47,193 nucleotides of DNA from assembly GCF_014132355.1 (NCBI RefSeq), contig NZ_BLZO01000052.1, forward strand, positions 1 through 47,193, in the 5' to 3' direction. How positions within the stretch are numbered: position 1 is the first letter of the stretch; every line of letters begins with the position of its first letter. The notes under the pieces were generated by a model. The model saw nothing but the letters and a program-made list of their open reading frames with translations. It did not search any database and was not told the DNA's origin. A program made the translations under genes and the position numbers. Source of the stretch: Okeania sp. KiyG1 (GTDB taxonomy: Bacteria; Cyanobacteriota; Cyanobacteriia; Cyanobacteriales; Microcoleaceae). Of this stretch, positions 43,889-47,193 are shown piece by piece.

Positions 43889-45118
43889 CTACTCTATAAT
43901 CTTAGAAACAACACCAGCGCCAATAGTCCTCCCACCCTCACGAATGGCAAAACGCATACCTTGTTCAATTGCCACTGGGTTAATTAGTCCAACTGTCATT
44001 TTAATCCGGTCACCAGGCATTACCATTTCTGCCGCACTACCATCATCAGCAGTAAAAGACTCAATAGCACCAGTCACATCTGTTGTCCGGATGTAGAATT
44101 GAGGGCGATAATTTGGGAAGAAAGGTGTATGACGTCCTCCTTCTTCCTTTTTCAGAACATATACTTCTGATTCAAATTTTTTGTGGGGAGTGATAGAACC
44201 TGGTTTGGCCAAAACCATACCACGTTGAATATCATCTTTCTGCATACCACGCAGTAGTAATCCCACATTATCACCAGCCATTCCTTCGTCCAGAATTTTC
44301 TGGAACATTTCCACACCGGTAACTGTAGTATTACGAGTTTCTTTGATACCTACCAATTCCACAGTTTCACCAACTTTGACCTTACCACGCTCAATCCGGC
44401 CTGTAGCTACAGTACCACGACCAGTAATAGAGAATACGTCCTCTACCGCCATGAGGAAAGGCTTATCAACATCACGTTCTGGTGTAGGAATATACCCATC
44501 AACCTCATCCATCAGAGCGAGAATTTTATCTACCCACTCATTTTCACCCTTTCCGATGCCTGGGTTAGCTGTTAATGCTTCTACCGCCTGTAAAGCAGAA
44601 CCAGCAGCGATAGGAATATTATCTCCATCAAAATCATAGTCACTTAAAAGTTCCCGAACTTCCAGTTCAACCAGCTCCAAAAGTTCCTCATCATCCACCA
44701 TATCTTGCTTGTTGAGGAAAACAACTATATTAGGAACCCCTACCTGCTTGGCCAATAGAATATGTTCGCGAGTTTGAGGCATTGGGCCATCAGCAGCAGA
44801 AACTACTAGAATTGCACCGTCCATTTGAGCTGCACCTGTAATCATATTTTTTACATAGTCAGCGTGTCCAGGACAATCAACATGAGCATAGTGACGGTCT
44901 TCTGTTTCATACTCTACATGAGCAGTATTAATTGTAATACCCCGTGCTTTCTCTTCTGGAGCTGCATCAATATCAGCATAATTCCTTGCCTTCGCTTTTC
45001 CTTGCGCTGCTAGACTCATTGTAATTGCAGCAGTCAAAGTTGTCTTACCATGGTCAACGTGGCCAATAGTTCCAATATTGACGTGAGGCTTATTTCTTTC
45101 AAATTTTGCGCGTGCCAT
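43889..45118 (-). CDS. tuf: Elongation factor Tu
   Basis: GTPase that brings aminoacyl-tRNA to the ribosome. 409 residues, the usual cyanobacterial length. Domain 1 carries the P-loop GHVDHGKT (19-26), DCPGH (81-85) and the guanine-specificity NKQD (136-139). Domains 2 and 3 follow ([35 protein letters not shown]). The C-terminus is [23 protein letters not shown] lies upstream of the ATG. It lies between fusA (505 bases upstream) and rpsJ, all on the minus strand. Confidence 0.99.
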   Translation of the reverse strand: MARAKFERNKPHVNIGTIGHVDHGKTTLTAAITMSLAAQGKAKARNYADIDAAPEEKARGITINTAHVEYETEDRHYAHVDCPGHADYVKNMITGAAQMDGAILVVSAADGPMPQTREHILLAKQVGVPNIVVFLNKQDMVDDEELLELVELEVRELLSDYDFDGDNIPIAAGSALQAVEALTANPGIGKGENEWVDKILALMDEVDGYIPTPERDVDKPFLMAVEDVFSITGRGTVATGRIERGKVKVGETVELVGIKETRNTTVTGVEMFQKILDEGMAGDNVGLLLRGMQKDDIQRGMVLAKPGSITPHKKFESEVYVLKKEEGGRHTPFFPNYRPQFYIRTTDVTGAIESFTADDGSAAEMVMPGDRIKMTVGLINPVAIEQGMRFAIREGGRTIGAGVVSKIIE

Positions 45119-45190
45119 TAATTACTCGTTCCTTTTTTCCGTTGTTAATTCCGCTCCCCTTAAATTAGGAAACGGATGCACTGATTCATA

Positions 45191-45440
45191 TTGACATCCT
45201 CTCCCGTTATAATCTTTGATTTAACGGGAGATTCCCAAACCTCACGATTTAGGTTTACTGCTTGAATGGCACTTATCTAGACTGTTGCCAGTCCCCCGAC
45301 AGTACGCCTACACAGTCAATTTATTCTACGATCTGCCCAACCGCAGTAACACCTCAATGATGGAGTGCTTATTGTTTGTTTGGTCGCGATTCATCTCCCG
45401 GTAAATTAGAGATTATACCTGGAGTCCTCTCGATCCATTG
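45191..45440 (-). mobile_element. IS200/IS605-type right end inserted between fusA and tuf
   Basis: On the minus strand the segment ends GGGAATCTCCCGTTA, a stem CCCGTTA/TAACGGG (45203-45227), then GAGAGGATGTCAA (45191-45203). This is the same end pattern as at 5365-5410 and the form I know from cyanobacterial IS605 relatives. The GC-richer 200 bases upstream have no intact tnpB. The outer border (about 45440) is a guess. It may be a solo guide-RNA end or a degraded element; the str operon is interrupted here. Confidence 0.5.
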
Positions 45441-45624
45441 TTGATAGATAAATTTTGAAAACTCTGCCTATCCCTTTACCTAAATCTTTGTTAGCTTCGG
45501 TTTTAGACAATTACCTAAATTTTTTTAGTAACCTGTAAGTTTTCATTTACTTATCTATTTTATTTTCACATTATTCAACCCAAAGCTAAAATTTTAACCT
45601 AAAAATAGACAATTTCACAAACTA

Positions 45625-47193
45625 CTAAACATATCCTCTGCTTTTAGCAATGATAGTCTCAGCCACATTACGAGGTACTTCCTCGTAGCTACTAAATTCC
45701 ATTGAAAAGATACCACGACCTTGAGTTTTTGACCTCATGTCAGTAGCATAACCAAACATTTCTGCCAAAGGAACCTTTGCCGTCACTTTGGCCACACTTG
45801 ATTCTAACTCTTGATTCTCTATTTGTCCTCTTCTAGAGTTCAAGTCTCCAATAATATTACCGATAAAATCTTCAGGTACTTCTACCTCTACTTTCATCAT
45901 AGGCTCTAATAATACAGGTGAAGCCTTGGTAACACCTTCCCGAATTGCCATAGAGCCAGCAATTTTAAAAGCCATTTCTGAAGAATCCACATCATGGTAA
46001 GATCCGTCTACCAGAGTAGCCTTAACATCTATTAATGGATAACCAGCTAAGACACCTGTTTCACAAGCTTCTTTCATTCCTTGCTCTGCTGGACTAATAA
46101 ATTCTTTAGGTATTGTCCCTCCAACAATTTTAGAGACAAACTCAAAGCCACTACCTAGCTCTCCTGGTTCGATCTCTACGACTACATGGCCATACTGACC
46201 TTTGCCACCACTTTGACGGATAAATTTACCCTCTGCCTGAACCTGTTGGCGAATAGTCTCTCGGTAAGCAACCTGTGGTTGACCCACATTAGCTTCCACT
46301 TTATATTCCCGAAGCATTCTATCTACCAAGATTTCTAGGTGCAGTTCGCCCATACCAGCAATTACCGTTTGATTGGTTTCTGGATCAACACTAACTCGGA
46401 ACGTAGGGTCTTCATCAGAAAGAGCTTGAAGAGCCTTAGACAATTGTTCCATATCTTGTTTGGTTTTCGGTTCCACAGCCACAGATATAACTGGCTCAGG
46501 AACATAAAGAGACTCTAGGACAATTGGATTTGCTGTATCACAAACCGTATCTCCTGTCAAGGTATATTTCAACCCCACAACTGCTCCCAAATCTCCTGCC
46601 CGCAATTCATCAACATCTATTCTGTCATCAGCTTTCAGAACAATTAGACGAGAAATTCTTTCTTTCTTATCTTTAGTAGAATTTAGAATATAACTACCTT
46701 TAGCAAGGACTCCTGAATATACCCGAAGAAATGTGAGACGGCCATAAGTATCTGACATAATTTTGAATGCCAGAGCTGATAGAGGTGCCTCATCATCTGA
46801 TAGCCTAGTATCCAATTCTCCATCTGGTAGAGTTCCTTGAATTGCTGGAACTTCTGTAGGAGCTGGTAAATAATTTACCACTGCATCCAATAAAAGCTGA
46901 ACGCCTTTGTTTTTGAAAGCAGAGCCACAGAGCATAGGTACAATTGTACCTGCAATTGTCCCTTGACGTAGACCTTGAAGAATGTCCTCTGCTGTTAACT
47001 CCTCACCTTCAAGGTACTTTTCTGTCAGAGCATCATTAATTTCCGCCACTGACTCAACTAACTTAAGACGATATTCTTGAGCTAACTCTTCTACTTCTGC
47101 TGGAATTTCCGTTTCTTTAATATCTGTTCCCAGGTCATTGGTGTAGATAAAAGCTTTCATCCCCACCAAATCTACAATTCCCCTAAATTCATT
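45625..47193 (-). CDS. fusA: Elongation factor G, 5' part beyond the window
   Basis: Translocase GTPase of the ribosome. The frame is open to the window end ([20 protein letters not shown] at the edge), so the 522 codons seen are the C-terminal three quarters; the G domain with the P-loop lies outside. Visible parts are the end of domain I ([24 protein letters not shown]), domain II ([20 protein letters not shown]), domain III ([14 protein letters not shown]), domain IV ([14 protein letters not shown], the [10 protein letters not shown] loop) and domain V (ending [18 protein letters not shown]). The in-frame TTG at 47169 is not a start. tuf and rpsJ follow. Confidence 0.98.
   Translation of the reverse strand, partial: NEFRGIVDLVGMKAFIYTNDLGTDIKETEIPAEVEELAQEYRLKLVESVAEINDALTEKYLEGEELTAEDILQGLRQGTIAGTIVPMLCGSAFKNKGVQLLLDAVVNYLPAPTEVPAIQGTLPDGELDTRLSDDEAPLSALAFKIMSDTYGRLTFLRVYSGVLAKGSYILNSTKDKKERISRLIVLKADDRIDVDELRAGDLGAVVGLKYTLTGDTVCDTANPIVLESLYVPEPVISVAVEPKTKQDMEQLSKALQALSDEDPTFRVSVDPETNQTVIAGMGELHLEILVDRMLREYKVEANVGQPQVAYRETIRQQVQAEGKFIRQSGGKGQYGHVVVEIEPGELGSGFEFVSKIVGGTIPKEFISPAEQGMKEACETGVLAGYPLIDVKATLVDGSYHDVDSSEMAFKIAGSMAIREGVTKASPVLLEPMMKVEVEVPEDFIGNIIGDLNSRRGQIENQELESSVAKVTAKVPLAEMFGYATDMRSKTQGRGIFSMEFSSYEEVPRNVAETIIAKSRGYV

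Noticed and set aside
1-47193. tRNA or rRNA genes
   Set aside because: Scanning by eye for the conserved T-arm GTTCRANYC with a matching acceptor stem gave nothing convincing on either strand; a covariance search could still find one.

Overview
The window looks like a chromosomal segment of a filamentous, non-picoplanktonic cyanobacterium with an AT-rich, gene-sparse genome. A Trichodesmium/Okeania-like oscillatorian is my guess, from general character and not from a match. Cyanobacterial origin is supported by HIP1 octamers (GCGATCGC) in many genes, by RNase E ending in the cyanobacterial PNPase-binding nonapeptide RRRRRRSSA, by two DUF1997 proteins, by the TIGR03960-type radical SAM gene beside rne, and by heptanucleotide tandem repeats. 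Roughly half of the window is non-coding and packed with small mobile repeats.

Layout. (1) 0.8-4.9 kb, minus strand: a surface-polysaccharide group with a polyprenyl-phosphate sugar transferase, GDP-mannose 4,6-dehydratase (gmd) and GDP-L-fucose synthase (fcl). The last is frameshifted in an A run near its start. (2) 5.6-7.3 kb: an RTX-subtilisin protease. (3) 8.7-16.4 kb, minus strand: rnhB, rne and a TIGR03960-type radical SAM protein, separated by repeats and a decayed IS605-type tnpB. (4) 16.8-23.3 kb: one tiny conserved-looking ORF and dapL between two blocks of long non-coding tandem repeats (310-bp and 300-bp units). (5) 23.3-24.7 kb: a membrane protein of unknown function. (6) 25.5-37.1 kb, plus strand: a tandem array of TPR plus GT9-like glycosyltransferase modules ending in a GT4-like domain. 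The array is broken by homopolymer frameshifts and by insertions of small elements, and it reads like the remains of one giant modular gene. (7) 38.5-47.2 kb: pheA, two DUF1997 paralogs, a LON-domain protein, rpsJ, tuf and 5'-truncated fusA, i.e. the translation-factor end of the str operon with the neighbours usual in cyanobacteria.

The most informative result is in the gene-poor DNA. Several MITE-like families can be delimited to the base because their target duplications are visible: GTAAGC-ended elements with 8-bp duplications (IS66-like ends) at 7903, 12926, 25219 and 29958; a 102-bp relative at 18475; a 115-bp element at 29152; and a 489-bp element at 7719. A further thirteen copies of a 180-240 bp nested-palindrome element occur, one inserted inside another. 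Together they show waves of insertion that have pulled apart conserved gene clusters and destroyed genes. The 310-bp tandem array at 17.9-19.5 kb repeats a terminator-like hairpin plus T-run once per unit and has no convincing ORF; it is the best candidate for something undescribed.
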